Source: Microvirga sp.
GTDB taxonomy: Bacteria; Pseudomonadota; Alphaproteobacteria; Rhizobiales; Beijerinckiaceae
Direction of reading: 5' to 3'
DNA: 64,000 bases
Assembly (NCBI GenBank): GCA_029266525.1
Contig: JAQSWQ010000018.1
Span: 62,001-126,000, forward strand
The translations under genes were made by a program, and so were the position numbers. Shown here piece after piece: positions 8,538-17,708 of the stretch. The first letter of the stretch is position 1. Every line of letters starts with the position of its first letter. Below the pieces are notes generated by a model that searched no databases, was not told the origin of the DNA, and saw only the letters and a program-made list of their open reading frames with translations.

Positions 8538-8822
8538 ATGCGGCGGGCGGCAATCATTCTGGTTCTCGCGGGGCTTGCGGGCCCGGCGCTCGCGCAAGCG
8601 ACGACGCCGCAGGCGGGCGCCGCGTCGGGGCACTCGGAGGCCGACATCCGCGCGCTCGTCGAGGCCGCGCGGGAGACTGCGAAGGCGGCGCGCGAGCAGG
8701 TCGACTACGCGCGCGTCGTCCCCGACATCCTGACCCAAATCCACGCCAAGCTCGACAAGCTCGAGAACAAGCTCGACAAGATCGAGAACGCCATCAAGGC
8801 CGGCGCCCGACCGCGGCGCTAG
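8538..8822 (+). CDS. small exported coiled-coil protein
   Basis: A 94-residue protein with a clear signal peptide (MRRAAIILVLAGLAGPALA, cleavage before QA) and a C-terminal coiled coil (LDKLENKLDKIENAIKAG). GGGGAGGG lies about five bases before ATG 8538. The mature protein is small and charged and would act in the periplasm, possibly as a structural or lipoprotein-like oligomer, though no lipobox Cys is present. No family was recognised. It follows the MgtC-like gene by 77 bases. Confidence 0.65.
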   Translation: MRRAAIILVLAGLAGPALAQATTPQAGAASGHSEADIRALVEAARETAKAAREQVDYARVVPDILTQIHAKLDKLENKLDKIENAIKAGARPRR

Positions 8823-8951
8823 TCTGGGGCGCGTCACTCGAGGCGCCAGCCGAGCGGATGCCAGTCGCAGCCAGGCGCGGATCCTTGCGAGCACGCTGCG
8901 GGGTGGATGGACCCACGAGGGCGCCATGGGTCGCGAGAAGCCGCTGAGCCC

Positions 8952-9782
8952 CTAGAACGGGCTCACCGGGAAGAAGCGCAGATAGAGCTCGGCGTATTTG
9001 CCCTCGTCCCAGAGGCGCTGGAGGGCGTGGTCGAACGCGCGGCGGAGGTTCTCGTCCTCCTTACGCACGACGAAGCCGATCCCTTCGCCGAAGAACCGGC
9101 TCTCGAGATAGGGGCCGCCGATGAGGCCGCAGCAGCCGGCCGCGTCCGTGCCGCCGATCCAGAGCGCAAGCCCGAGCCCGTCGCCGAAGACATAGTCGAT
9201 CTCGCCGCGCCTGAGCGAGGCCTGCGCCGCGGCGAGATCGGGGAAGCCGCGGACCGCCGCGCGCGTGAAGAAGGTGCGCAAATAGGCCTCATGTGCCGTG
9301 CCGAGCACGACCGCGACCGAGCGGCCATCGAGTGAGCGCGGATCGGGCACGGGCTGCCCCTTGTCGGCGCGGGCCGCGAAGCGCCCCGGAAAGCGGAAAT
9401 AGGGCAGCGTCACGGAGAAACGGCTGCGCAGCGCCGTCATGATCGGCATCGCCGCGGCGATGACGTCGCCCCGCCCCTCGGCGAGAGCATCGGCGAGCGT
9501 GTCGAAGCGGCGTGCCTGGATCGTGCAGGCGATGGAAAGGCGCTCGCAGGCGGCCCGCGCGAGCTCGACAGCAAAGCCCGTCGGTGCGCCGTCAGGTCCC
9601 GTGAAGTGGAGCGGCGGGAAGTCGTCCTCGGTCAGGAAGCGCACCGTACGCAGGCCCGAGAGGTCCGGGCGCTCCTGGCGTGCGCGCGGATCCCACAGGT
9701 TCGGGATCGCGACCTCCTGGGCAAGGCCCGGCCCCGCAAGGCCCACGAGGGCGAGGGCGCAAAGCATACGACTAAAGTTCAT
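8952..9782 (-). CDS. periplasmic solute-binding protein (SBP_bac_3 family)
   Basis: A 276-residue exported protein with signal peptide MLCALALVGLAGPGLAQ. The mature part has the type II periplasmic binding fold used for polar amino acids: RFLTEDDFPPLHF, GFAVELARAACERL, DVIAAAMPIM and LDGRSVAVVLGTAHEAYL. No ABC permease or ATPase is adjacent, so it is an orphan receptor here. The ATG at 9782 has no good Shine-Dalgarno site, and its start codon overlaps the first ATG of the divergent glycosyltransferase on the other strand; ATG 9767 is an alternative. Confidence 0.82.
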   Translation of the reverse strand: MNFSRMLCALALVGLAGPGLAQEVAIPNLWDPRARQERPDLSGLRTVRFLTEDDFPPLHFTGPDGAPTGFAVELARAACERLSIACTIQARRFDTLADALAEGRGDVIAAAMPIMTALRSRFSVTLPYFRFPGRFAARADKGQPVPDPRSLDGRSVAVVLGTAHEAYLRTFFTRAAVRGFPDLAAAQASLRRGEIDYVFGDGLGLALWIGGTDAAGCCGLIGGPYLESRFFGEGIGFVVRKEDENLRRAFDHALQRLWDEGKYAELYLRFFPVSPF

Positions 9783-11754
9783 GACGCGTGACGCGTTCTC
9801 GCGGCGGTGGCATCTTCCAGAGGCAGGAAAACTTGCCGTAAGCTGGGTTCCCGGGGAGCTATCGCTTTTGACGATCCAGGGTCAAGCGTTCGAGACCGCG
9901 GCAGTCCAGGCGCCGACGCTGCCGATCGAGATCGCTTTCCTCCTGCAGCGCGGCGTGTCGCATGCGGCCTTGCACCGGGCCGCGGCGGCCGCCCGCCGGA
10001 TCGGCTGCACGTCCGACGAGGCGCTGATCAAGCTGAACCTCCTTGACGAAGAAACCTATTATCGCGCGCTCGCGGCCGAGATGGGCTTCGCTTTCCTCGA
10101 GAGCGACTTCGCCGTGTCACCGCAGACGCGCTTCCCGGACGCGCTCCTGCTCGGTATGGCGCGTCTCGCGAGAGAGACTTCCGGTCCGGATTACGTGCTC
10201 GCGCCGGCGGGGCTCCCAGTGGGGTGGATGCTGAGCCGCAGGCGGCCCTTCGGCCGGGGCTTTGCGATCGCGACGCCCACGGCCTTGACGCGCGCCGTGC
10301 TGCGCAGCTGCGGCGCGGCGATCGCCCGCTCCGCCAACGCGCTCGCCGATGCCGAGCCGCACCGCTCCTACCGGGGCGGCGCAAGCCGCGCGCAGAAGGC
10401 TGCGGGCCTTTCGACGTTGGCCTGCGTGGTCGCCGCGGCGGCATTTGCTCCGCGCGCAGCCTTGGCCTGCTTCACGGTGCTCTCCGGCCTGACCTTCCTG
10501 GCCATGGTGACGGTGCGCCTCGGCGCCGCGCGCGAAGCGCCTCCGGTCCGACCGATCCGGCCGTCGCCGCGCGCTTCCGATGAGGCGCTCCCAACCTACA
10601 CGGTCATCGTGCCGATGCGGCGCGAGCACCGCGTCCTCCCGCGGCTCGTTGCCTCGCTTCGGGCGCTCGATTATCCCCCGCCCAAATTGCAGGCGATCAT
10701 CGCCATCGAGGCGGACGATCACGAGATGGCGGCAGCCTTGTCCGGCATGCGCCTGCCGGCCCATTTCGAGGTGCTGGTGGCGCCGCCGGGCGAGCCGCGC
10801 ACCAAACCGCGGGCCCTCAACATCGCCCTCGCCATCGCCCGCGGCGAGTTCGTGACGGTGTATGACGCGGAGGACGTTCCGAGCCCGGATCAGCTCCGGC
10901 TCGCGGTCGCGGCCTTCGCCCAGGCGCCGGCGAACGTCGCCTGCCTGCAGGCGCGCCTCGTCATCGACAACACCGACGACAATTGGCTGACCCGCTTCTT
11001 CACGACCGAGTACGCGACGCTGTTCGACGCCATCAACCCCGGGCTCGCCGCGCTCGACCTGCCGGTGCCGCTCGGCGGCACCTCCAACCATTTCCGCACC
11101 GCTGTCCTGCGCGAGCTGCACGGCTGGGACGCCTTCAACGTGACCGAGGATGCCGATCTCGGCATTCGGCTCGCGCTCGCCGGTTATCGCGTGCGCGACC
11201 TGCCTTCGGCAACGCTCGAGGAGGCGCCCTCGAGCTGGAAGCCTTGGTTCGGCCAGCGCATCCGCTGGATGAAGGGCTTCATGCAGGTCGTGATCACGCA
11301 TTCCCGCCACCCCGGTGCGGCGCTGAAGGCGCTCGGAGCGCGCCGCTTCCTCGCCGCCGTGACGCTGACGCTCGGCACAGTCGCGGCGGCGCTCGGCTAT
11401 CCGATCTTCACCCTGGTGACGCTTCTCGCCATGCTGAACGGGACCTGGCTTGCCGCGAGCACGCTCCCCGAGGCCTTCATGAGCGGCCTCGGGCTCACCT
11501 TGTTCTCGGCCGGGCTTGCGGCCATGACCGTGCCGGCGGTCATCGGCCTGAAACGGCGGCGCTGGTGGCGGCTCCTGCCCTACGTGCCGTTGCTGCCGCT
11601 CTATTACGGGCTCGTCAGCATCGCCGCCTGGCAGGCGGTGATCGAGCTCATGCGCCACCCCTTCCGCTGGCACAAGACCGAGCACGGGTTCGCACGGACC
11701 TCGCGGACGGGGCTGCTCAACGGCGGCGTGCCGGCAGACGGGGGTCGTGATTGA
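9781..11754 (+). CDS. XagB-like family 2 glycosyltransferase with N-terminal MshEN-like region
   Basis: A processive-type inner-membrane glycosyltransferase. From ATG 9781 it has 657 residues: an N-terminal region resembling the MshEN/GspE-N fold (SDEALIKLNLLDEETYYRAL), two helices near 215-250, a GT-A domain with DAED at about 362-365, TEDADLGIRL and QRIRW at about 492-496 (the Q/RxxRW motif of cellulose- and chitin-synthase relatives), then C-terminal helices. This suggests synthesis of an exported polysaccharide. The start is uncertain: TTG 9868 has GGGGAG nine bases upstream and gives 628 residues. Confidence 0.82.
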   Translation: MTRDAFSRRWHLPEAGKLAVSWVPGELSLLTIQGQAFETAAVQAPTLPIEIAFLLQRGVSHAALHRAAAAARRIGCTSDEALIKLNLLDEETYYRALAAEMGFAFLESDFAVSPQTRFPDALLLGMARLARETSGPDYVLAPAGLPVGWMLSRRRPFGRGFAIATPTALTRAVLRSCGAAIARSANALADAEPHRSYRGGASRAQKAAGLSTLACVVAAAAFAPRAALACFTVLSGLTFLAMVTVRLGAAREAPPVRPIRPSPRASDEALPTYTVIVPMRREHRVLPRLVASLRALDYPPPKLQAIIAIEADDHEMAAALSGMRLPAHFEVLVAPPGEPRTKPRALNIALAIARGEFVTVYDAEDVPSPDQLRLAVAAFAQAPANVACLQARLVIDNTDDNWLTRFFTTEYATLFDAINPGLAALDLPVPLGGTSNHFRTAVLRELHGWDAFNVTEDADLGIRLALAGYRVRDLPSATLEEAPSSWKPWFGQRIRWMKGFMQVVITHSRHPGAALKALGARRFLAAVTLTLGTVAAALGYPIFTLVTLLAMLNGTWLAASTLPEAFMSGLGLTLFSAGLAAMTVPAVIGLKRRRWWRLLPYVPLLPLYYGLVSIAAWQAVIELMRHPFRWHKTEHGFARTSRTGLLNGGVPADGGRD

Positions 11755-11778
11755 TGGCGGCGCTCACCCCACCGATCC

Positions 11779-12378
11779 TCACACATGCCGCAGCAGCTCC
11801 TGCGCGGCCTCTTGCGGCGGCCGGTTGAGGTTGAAGGAGCCGATGAAGCGGCCGCTCTTGTCCATGAGGTAGACGAGCGCCGTGTGCTCCATGGTGTAGT
11901 CGCCGTCCTTGGTCGGCACTTTGCGGGCGAAGCCGCGATAGGCGCGCACCGTCGCCTCGATCGCCTCCAGCGTGCCGGTGAGGCCGACGATGCGGTCGTC
12001 GAAGCTCGAAAGATAGCTCTTCAGAGCCTCCGGCTTGTCGCGCTCGGGATCGACCGTGATGAACAGCGCCTTCAGCCCTCGACCCTTCTCCCCGGTCGCC
12101 CGCAGCGCCTCGGACAGCTCGAAAAGCTTCGTCGGACAGATGTCGGGACAATGGGTGAAGCCGAAGAAGACGAGATGCGGCTGCCCGAGGAAGCTGCGGT
12201 CGGTCACGGCGCGCCCGTCCTGGTCGACGAGCGTGAAGGGCCCGCCGACATTCGCGGACCCCGCCGGGCGCGAGGCGGGCGTCAGTGTCACCACGGCCGT
12301 GACGCCAAGCATCAGCAGGCCGAGGAGGAAGGCGGCAAGCGGGATCGCGAGCCGCCGGGTCCGGTCCGAAAGGGTCAT
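11779..12378 (-). CDS. SCO1/SenC family copper chaperone
   Basis: A 199-residue membrane-anchored thioredoxin-fold protein. One N-terminal helix (about 11-33) precedes the periplasmic domain. The copper ligands are present: Cys77 and Cys81 in THCPDICP and His165 in MEHTALVY. SCO proteins deliver copper to the CuA site of cytochrome c oxidase or act in thiol redox control. The open frame extends upstream, but ATG 12378 gives the usual length. It lies ten bases after a small membrane-protein gene. No oxidase subunit gene is in the window. Confidence 0.9.
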   Translation of the reverse strand: MTLSDRTRRLAIPLAAFLLGLLMLGVTAVVTLTPASRPAGSANVGGPFTLVDQDGRAVTDRSFLGQPHLVFFGFTHCPDICPTKLFELSEALRATGEKGRGLKALFITVDPERDKPEALKSYLSSFDDRIVGLTGTLEAIEATVRAYRGFARKVPTKDGDYTMEHTALVYLMDKSGRFIGSFNLNRPPQEAAQELLRHV

Positions 12379-12388
12379 TGAAAGGCTG

Positions 12389-12571
12389 TCAGAAGCACCA
12401 GGCGAGCGCCGCGAGCACGGTGTCCGTAAAAACGGCGGCGCCGTTCGTCCACCACAGGAGCGCACCGGTCGCGACGAGCGCGAGGCCGCCCAATCCAAGC
12501 AGCAGCGCGCCGGCGCGGGAGGGGGGCGCCTGGGTCTTGTCGCCAGCCGCGATCTCGACGGGCATCGGCAT
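12389..12571 (-). CDS. small membrane protein upstream of SCO/SenC
   Basis: A 60-residue protein starting MPMPVEIAAGDKTQAPP with one or two hydrophobic segments (ALLLGLGGLALVATGALLWW and a second near the C-terminus ending LAALAWCF). It ends ten bases before the SCO start, suggesting an operon. A longer frame reads upstream, but the added part looks like noncoding Arg/Ala-rich sequence. Similar short proteins are, from memory, found beside SCO genes in related bacteria, so a link to oxidase assembly is possible but unproven. ATG 12565 is an alternative start. Confidence 0.55.
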   Translation of the reverse strand: MPMPVEIAAGDKTQAPPSRAGALLLGLGGLALVATGALLWWTNGAAVFTDTVLAALAWCF

Positions 12572-12721
12572 CCTCGGTTCGATCAACCCCAATATAGGTC
12601 CGCCGAGCGCCGCGGCCAACTCCAGCGAGACGGGCCCGCGACAGGTGCGCCGCCGCACCGCGGCCGCGCGGGGCGCAAGCCACTCTGCGCAGGCCCCGTC
12701 GGGAGACGCAAGGAGGGCATC

Positions 12722-13612
12722 ATGACATTCGCGCAGCAGCCACGCCGGACCTTTGCCGAGACGGCTCGTCACGCGGCCGACACCGGAATCCTGCCGCCGC
12801 AGCCGCGCCGGCGCTTCGCAGCCCGCGCACGCTGGGTGCTGATCCTCGGCGCAGTCGCAGTCGCGGGCGCGGGGGGCGCCGCCTCCTATGCGAGCCGCGG
12901 GCCCGCCGCGCCGGCTGCAGCGCCGGTCGCCGTCGCCAAGGCGGAGCCCGCCACGACCGGCGCCGTTGCGCAGGCGGCCGCCGCGCCTGCGCGCCGCCCC
13001 TCGACGACGAGGAAGCTTGCCGAAGCTCCAAAGCCCAGATCCGAGCCTGCGACCGAAGGCACGCCGTGGCGCGATCCGGTCGATCTCAAGCCCGTGCCGG
13101 CCGCCGCGACCACGCCCGAGCCGAAGCCCGCCCCGTCCGCACCGCAGGCCGAGCCGCAGCCGAAGCTCGCCGAGCCGCCCTCGCTTTCTCCGGCCCGGCT
13201 CGCCGAGATCGAGCGCGAGGCGCAGGAGCGCCGCGCGGCGCGGCTTGCGAAGCGCAAGGTCCAGCGCGAGGCCCGGGCAGCGGAAGCCGCGGCCGCCGAG
13301 CGCCGTGAGAAGGCGCGCCTGGCCGAAGCCGCCGCCGAGCGGCGCGAGAAGCTCCGCGCTGCCGAAGCCGCCGAAGAGCGCCGCGAGAAGGCCCGGCGCG
13401 CCGTCGCCGAGCGTGCCCGTAGCGCGCGCCGGACCGAAACGGCGCGGGCCGCTGCCCCGGCCGCGCCGCAGCCCCGCCTCGCCGAGACCCGGCCGCGCCG
13501 CTCCGGCGTGCGCGTCGGTCTCCTCACCCCCTTCGGCGTGATCGGCCTTTCAGGGGCAAGCCAGAGCTACAGCATGTATCCAGGCCCGCCGCCGCAGCGG
13601 GGCGGCTACTGA
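12722..13612 (+). CDS. repeat-rich Ala/Arg/Pro membrane-anchored hypothetical protein
   Basis: A 296-residue protein starting at ATG 12722 with AAGGAGG just upstream. A short cytosolic N-terminus is followed by one transmembrane helix (about 34-56), a Pro/Ala-rich stretch, and at about 175-245 charged tandem repeats of the form AEAAAERREKLR / AEAAEERREKAR that should form a long helix or coiled coil. The C-terminus (VGLLTPFGVIGLSG) is Gly-rich and hydrophobic. The layout recalls TolA- or TonB-like spacers crossing the periplasm, but no such domain was recognised. Function unknown. Confidence 0.65.
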   Translation: MTFAQQPRRTFAETARHAADTGILPPQPRRRFAARARWVLILGAVAVAGAGGAASYASRGPAAPAAAPVAVAKAEPATTGAVAQAAAAPARRPSTTRKLAEAPKPRSEPATEGTPWRDPVDLKPVPAAATTPEPKPAPSAPQAEPQPKLAEPPSLSPARLAEIEREAQERRAARLAKRKVQREARAAEAAAAERREKARLAEAAAERREKLRAAEAAEERREKARRAVAERARSARRTETARAAAPAAPQPRLAETRPRRSGVRVGLLTPFGVIGLSGASQSYSMYPGPPPQRGGY

Positions 13613-13650
13613 GCATGCATCTCCGCAAGTAGCGCCGTGGGCCCATCGAC

Positions 13651-13674
13651 GGCCGGTCGTCCGATTGACCGGCC
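13651..13674. repeat. 8-bp inverted repeat upstream of lysK
   Basis: GGCCGGTC (13651-13658) and GACCGGCC (13667-13674) are perfect complements with an 8-base spacer. It lies between the repeat-rich protein gene and lysK. It could end the upstream transcript, but no T-run follows. Confidence 0.35.
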
Positions 13675-13738
13675 GAACCCTGCTGCCTAGGGTGCGCCGC
13701 TTCCCGGGCCGGCCCGCCGCCCGCTTCAAAGCTTCGAC

Positions 13739-15457
13739 ATGACCGCCGCGCCCTCGATCGAACCCGCCTTGGCCGAGGCCGCCGCGAGCGCGGCCGCCTG
13801 GCCTTTCGAGGAGGCGCGCAAGCTCGTGCAGCGGCTCGAGCGCACGGGCAAGAACGAGGCGCTGTTCGAGACCGGATACGGCCCTTCCGGGCTGCCGCAT
13901 ATCGGCACCTTCGGCGAGGTCGCGCGCACCTCGATGGTGCGCCACGCCTTCCGAGTGCTGACCGGCGACCGCATCCCGACCCGCCTCGTCGCCTTCTCGG
14001 ACGACATGGACGGCCTGCGCAAGGTGCCGGACAACGTGCCGAACCGCGAGCTTCTGGCGCGCCATCTCAACAAGCCGCTGACCGCGGTGCCGGATCCCTT
14101 CGGCACGCACGCCTCGTTCGGCGAGCACAACAATGCCCGGCTGCGCCAATTCCTCGATGCCTTCGGCTTCGATTACGAGTTCCTGTCGGCGACCGAGTGC
14201 TACCGTTCGGGCTGCTTCGACGCGACGCTCATCACCGTGCTCGAGCGCTACGACGCGGTAATGGCAATCATGCTGCCGTCGCTGCGCGAGGAGCGCCAGC
14301 AGAGCTACTCGCCGTTCCTGCCGCTGCACCCGAGGACCGGCGAGGTCATGCAGGTGCCGATCGACGAGGTCAGGCGCGACGCCGGTACGGTCGTTTGGCG
14401 CGATCCCGCCACGCACGAGCGCTTCGAGACGCCGGTCACCGGCGGCCACGCCAAGCTGCAATGGAAGCCGGATTGGGCGATGCGCTGGGTGGCTCTCGGC
14501 GTCGACTACGAGATGGCCGGCAAGGACCTGATCGATTCGGTGAAGCTCTCGGGCGAGATCGCCCGCGCGCTCGGCCACGAGCCGCCGGAGGGCTTCAACT
14601 ACGAGCTCTTCCTCGACGAGAAGGGCCAGAAGATCTCGAAGTCGAAGGGCAACGGCCTCACCATCGACGAATGGCTCGCCTACGGCACGCCTGAGAGCCT
14701 TGCGCTCTTCATGTACAACCGGCCGCGCGAGGCAAAGCGCCTGTTCTTCGACGTCATCCCGCGCCACGTCGACGATTATCTCGCCTTCCTGGAGAGGTTC
14801 CCGGGCCAGGACGCCAAGACCAAGCTCGGCAACCCGGTCTGGCACATTCACGCCGGCAGCCCGCCGGCGCCCGAGCTCGTCGCCGGCAGCGGCCAGGCTG
14901 CGGCGACGACGATCTCCTTCTCGATGCTCCTGAACCTTGTCGCAGTCGCGAACTCGGAGGACCCCGCGGTGCTCTGGGGCTTCATCCGCCGCTACGCGCC
15001 CGGCGTGTCGCCAGAAACCCATCCGCGCCTCGACCGCCTCGTCGGCCACGCGGTGCGCTATTTCCGCGACTTCGTGCGGCCGGCCAAGGTCTATCGGCTG
15101 GCGACCGACATCGAGCGCGCGGCGCTCGCCGAGCTGGCGGAGGCGCTGAGCACCCATGAAGGCTCGACCGATGCCGAGGCGCTGCAGGCGGTGGTCTACG
15201 AGGTCGGGCGCAAGCACTTCCCGGACACCTCCGGCAAGTCGAAGAGCCCGGATGGGCGGCCCGGCGTGTCGCAGGCCTGGTTTTCGACGATCTATCAAAT
15301 CCTGTTGGGCAACGACCGCGGGCCGCGCTTCGGCTCCTTCGTCGCGCTCTACGGGGTCGCCGAGACCCGACGCCTTATCGCCCGCGCGCTCGCCGGCGAT
15401 CTGATGCGCGAGCACCAGGAGTTCCTGGCCTCGCGCCGGCGCCCCGCTGCAGAGTGA
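13739..15457 (+). CDS. lysK: lysine--tRNA ligase, class I
   Basis: A 572-residue class I lysyl-tRNA synthetase (archaeal-type LysRS1), which charges tRNA-Lys with lysine. The class I signatures are clear: HIGT at 54-57 within [11 protein letters not shown] and KISKS at 298-302. [19 protein letters not shown] and [19 protein letters not shown] are typical of the family. Class I LysRS is known as the normal form in many Alphaproteobacteria, so it is not itself a sign of transfer. The gene is flanked by unrelated genes and converges on the S24 repressor gene. Confidence 0.95.
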   Translation: MTAAPSIEPALAEAAASAAAWPFEEARKLVQRLERTGKNEALFETGYGPSGLPHIGTFGEVARTSMVRHAFRVLTGDRIPTRLVAFSDDMDGLRKVPDNVPNRELLARHLNKPLTAVPDPFGTHASFGEHNNARLRQFLDAFGFDYEFLSATECYRSGCFDATLITVLERYDAVMAIMLPSLREERQQSYSPFLPLHPRTGEVMQVPIDEVRRDAGTVVWRDPATHERFETPVTGGHAKLQWKPDWAMRWVALGVDYEMAGKDLIDSVKLSGEIARALGHEPPEGFNYELFLDEKGQKISKSKGNGLTIDEWLAYGTPESLALFMYNRPREAKRLFFDVIPRHVDDYLAFLERFPGQDAKTKLGNPVWHIHAGSPPAPELVAGSGQAAATTISFSMLLNLVAVANSEDPAVLWGFIRRYAPGVSPETHPRLDRLVGHAVRYFRDFVRPAKVYRLATDIERAALAELAEALSTHEGSTDAEALQAVVYEVGRKHFPDTSGKSKSPDGRPGVSQAWFSTIYQILLGNDRGPRFGSFVALYGVAETRRLIARALAGDLMREHQEFLASRRRPAAE

Positions 15458-15460
15458 TCG

Positions 15461-16093
15461 CTACTGCCGCGCCCACATCACGCGCGCCATCCAGGCAATC
15501 TCGTTCGCGGGGATGGCGCGGTCCGGGTGCTCGGCGTTGAGGGCGCGCAGCTCGATGCTCTTTGCGGTCTTGCGCTTGAGTTCCTTCGCAGTGACCTCGC
15601 CGGCCGTCGTGCGCACCACGACGCGGTCGCCTTTCCGCATGCTGGCGGTCGGCGAGACGATCAGCACGTCCCCGTCGCGATAGAGCGGCTCCATCGAGTC
15701 GCCCTGGACCTCGAGGGCGAACACCTTCTCGTTCGAGAGGTCGGGAAACTCAACCTCCTCCCAGCCCGGTCCGCCGCTCGGCATGCCCTCGTCGTTGAAG
15801 GAGCGGCCGGCACCGGCCTGCGTCATGCCGATCAGCGGGATCATGGTCTTGGCGCGCCCGACATCGGGGTCGATCAGGCGCGTGAACTCCTCGAGGCTCG
15901 CGCCGGTCGCGCGCAGCACCTTCGACACCGACTCGGTCGAAGGCCAGCGGTCGCGCCCGTCCGGGCTCGTGCGCTTCGAACGGTTGAAGCTCGTGGCGTC
16001 GAGGCCGGCCTTGCGGGCTAGCCCCGAGGCGGACATGCCGTAGCGCTCGGCGAGACGGTCGATGGCGGCCCAGATTCGATCGTGAGAAAGCAT
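15461..16093 (-). CDS. S24 family peptidase / HTH transcriptional repressor
   Basis: A 210-residue LexA/CI-like protein. The N-terminal half resembles a helix-turn-helix domain (SASGLARKAGLDATSFNRSK at 21-40); the C-terminal half is a self-cleaving S24 domain with Ser133 in GDSMEPLYRDGD and probable general base Lys170 in VTAKEL. Such proteins repress genes until cleaved, often on DNA damage. No phage genes are nearby, so this may be a chromosomal regulator. The upstream gap holds a small palindrome (16137-16148) over its likely promoter, suggesting autoregulation. Confidence 0.85.
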   Translation of the reverse strand: MLSHDRIWAAIDRLAERYGMSASGLARKAGLDATSFNRSKRTSPDGRDRWPSTESVSKVLRATGASLEEFTRLIDPDVGRAKTMIPLIGMTQAGAGRSFNDEGMPSGGPGWEEVEFPDLSNEKVFALEVQGDSMEPLYRDGDVLIVSPTASMRKGDRVVVRTTAGEVTAKELKRKTAKSIELRALNAEHPDRAIPANEIAWMARVMWARQ

Positions 16094-16136
16094 GGCGCAG
16101 ACCCGGAAGAAGTCGGAAAGTTCGTGGGAACGCGAG

Positions 16137-16148
16137 CCTACAAGTAGG
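16137..16148. promoter_or_regulatory. candidate operator of the S24 repressor
   Basis: CCTACAAGTAGG is a perfect dyad (CCTAC/GTAGG arms, AA centre). It sits immediately downstream of a possible minus-strand -10 box (TAATAT, 16156-16151), where a bound repressor would block its own gene. The site was found by eye; binding is an inference. Confidence 0.3.
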
Positions 16149-16179
16149 AAATATTACAAAACACGCCCGAACGCAATCG

Positions 16180-16208
16180 GGGTGCGCAAAAAAAATTACG
16201 GCGCACCC
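16180..16208. repeat. 8-bp inverted repeat with A-rich loop
   Basis: GGGTGCGC (16180-16187) and GCGCACCC (16201-16208) pair perfectly around a 13-base loop of eight A residues followed by TTACG. It lies between the divergent S24 repressor and DUF952 genes and may be a regulatory dyad or promoter-proximal structure. Confidence 0.4.
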
Positions 16209-16269
16209 GCCCAACGTTGTCCGCCACGTGTTTTCTCTCTAATCCTCTCACGCCGCCGCGTCTCCGTCC

Positions 16270-16611
16270 ATGCCGCTAATCTACAAGATTTGCCCTGTAA
16301 AGTTGTGGCACGACGCGGAGCGGGCCGGCGCCTTCGCCGGGTCGCCGGTCGACCTCGAGGACGGCTTCATCCATTTCTCCAACGCCGCGCAGGCGCCCGA
16401 GACCGCGGCGAAGCATTTCGCCGGACAGGCTGACCTTCTCCTGATTGCGGTCGAAGCCGAGGCGCTCGGGAGCGCGCTGCGGTACGAGGTCTCGCGGGGC
16501 GGCGCGCTCTTCCCCCATCTCCATGCGCCGCTGCCGCTCTCAGCGGTGCGATGGGCAAAGCCGCTGCCGCTCGGCGCGGACGGGCGGCACGTCTTCCCGG
16601 AGCTTGCATGA
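16270..16611 (+). CDS. DUF952 domain-containing protein
   Basis: A 113-residue cytosolic protein matching the DUF952 pattern: [19 protein letters not shown], then [22 protein letters not shown] and [14 protein letters not shown]. The family has no established activity; its fold is related to small enzymes of glutathione or ADP-ribose type, which remains speculative. The stop overlaps the pyrD start by four bases (ATGA), so both proteins are translationally coupled. Confidence 0.85.
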   Translation: MPLIYKICPVKLWHDAERAGAFAGSPVDLEDGFIHFSNAAQAPETAAKHFAGQADLLLIAVEAEALGSALRYEVSRGGALFPHLHAPLPLSAVRWAKPLPLGADGRHVFPELA

Positions 16612-17699
16612 TCCCCGGCCTGTTTCCGCTGGCGCGTCCGCTCCTGCACGCGCTCGATGCCGAGGTAGCGCATCAGCTGACCGTCAGGGCGCTCTCGATC
16701 GCCCCGCTCGGCACGCCGCCGCAGGACGATCAACGGCTCTGCGTCGAGGCGTTCGGCCGGCGCTTTCCCAATCCGGTCGGGCTTGCGGCCGGCTTCGACA
16801 AGCAATGCGAGGTGCCGGATGCGCTCCTCTCCCTGGGCTTCGGCTTCGTCGAGCTCGGCGGCGTGGTGCCGGAGCCGCAAGCCGGCAATCCGAAGCCGCG
16901 CGTCTTTCGCCTTATGCGGGACGAGGCCGTGATCAACCGGCTCGGCCTCAACAGCGACGGGATCGAGGCCGTCCGCGCGCGGCTTTCGCGCCGGCGCGGG
17001 CGGCAGGGCGTCGTCGGCGTGAACATCGGCGCCAACAAGGATTCCCGCGACCGCGCCGCCGATTACGTCGCCTGCGTCGAGGCGCTGTGCGGCCTCGTCG
17101 ACTTCCTCACGGTGAACGTGTCGTCGCCGAACACGCCGGGCCTGCGCGATCTGCAGGGCGAGGCCTTTCTCGACGACCTCCTCGGCCGCGCGATCGAGGC
17201 TCGCAACCGCGCCGATGCGCGGCAGAGCTCGCGCACCGCGCTCCTGTTGAAGATCGCGCCTGACCTCGCGCTCGACGCGCTCGACGCGCTCGTCGCGACG
17301 GCGCTTCGCCGCGGCGTCGACGGGCTGATCGTCTCGAACACCACGATCACCCGCCCGGCGAGCCTGCGCGAGAATGCGCTCGCCAGGGAAGCCGGCGGGC
17401 TCTCGGGCAAGCCGCTGTTCCCGCTCGCGACGCGCATGCTCGCCGAGACTTACCTGCGGGTCGAGCGCAGGGTGCCGCTGATCGGGGTCGGCGGCATCGA
17501 CTCGGGCGAGGCGGCCTGGACCAAGATCCGGGCGGGCGCCAGCCTCGTCCAGCTCTACACCGCGCTCGTCTACAAGGGTCCTGGGCTGATCGAGGAGATC
17601 AAGCAGGGCATCTGCCGCCGCCTCGCGACCGGCGCGTCGACGCTCGGCGAGGCGGTCGGCCGCGATGCCGCGACGATCGCGAAAGCCGAGCTCGGGTGA
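16608..17699 (+). CDS. pyrD: quinone-dependent dihydroorotate dehydrogenase (class 2)
   Basis: A 363-residue FMN enzyme that oxidises dihydroorotate to orotate in pyrimidine synthesis and passes electrons to membrane quinones. [16 protein letters not shown] near the N-terminus, [24 protein letters not shown] with the class 2 catalytic serine, and [12 protein letters not shown] and [15 protein letters not shown] further on define class 2. The N-terminal helical extension ([19 protein letters not shown]) is the membrane-association part. The ATG overlaps the DUF952 stop. Confidence 0.95.
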   Translation: MIPGLFPLARPLLHALDAEVAHQLTVRALSIAPLGTPPQDDQRLCVEAFGRRFPNPVGLAAGFDKQCEVPDALLSLGFGFVELGGVVPEPQAGNPKPRVFRLMRDEAVINRLGLNSDGIEAVRARLSRRRGRQGVVGVNIGANKDSRDRAADYVACVEALCGLVDFLTVNVSSPNTPGLRDLQGEAFLDDLLGRAIEARNRADARQSSRTALLLKIAPDLALDALDALVATALRRGVDGLIVSNTTITRPASLRENALAREAGGLSGKPLFPLATRMLAETYLRVERRVPLIGVGGIDSGEAAWTKIRAGASLVQLYTALVYKGPGLIEEIKQGICRRLATGASTLGEAVGRDAATIAKAELG

Positions 17700-17708
17700 G
17701 GCCGGCCG

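Noticed and set aside
13739-15457. Class I lysyl-tRNA synthetase as a sign of transfer from archaea
   Set aside because: This form is the known native enzyme in many Alphaproteobacteria, and nothing in base composition sets it apart here.
15461-16093. Prophage marked by the S24 repressor
   Set aside because: No integrase, structural or replication phage genes are nearby, and the neighbours are housekeeping genes.
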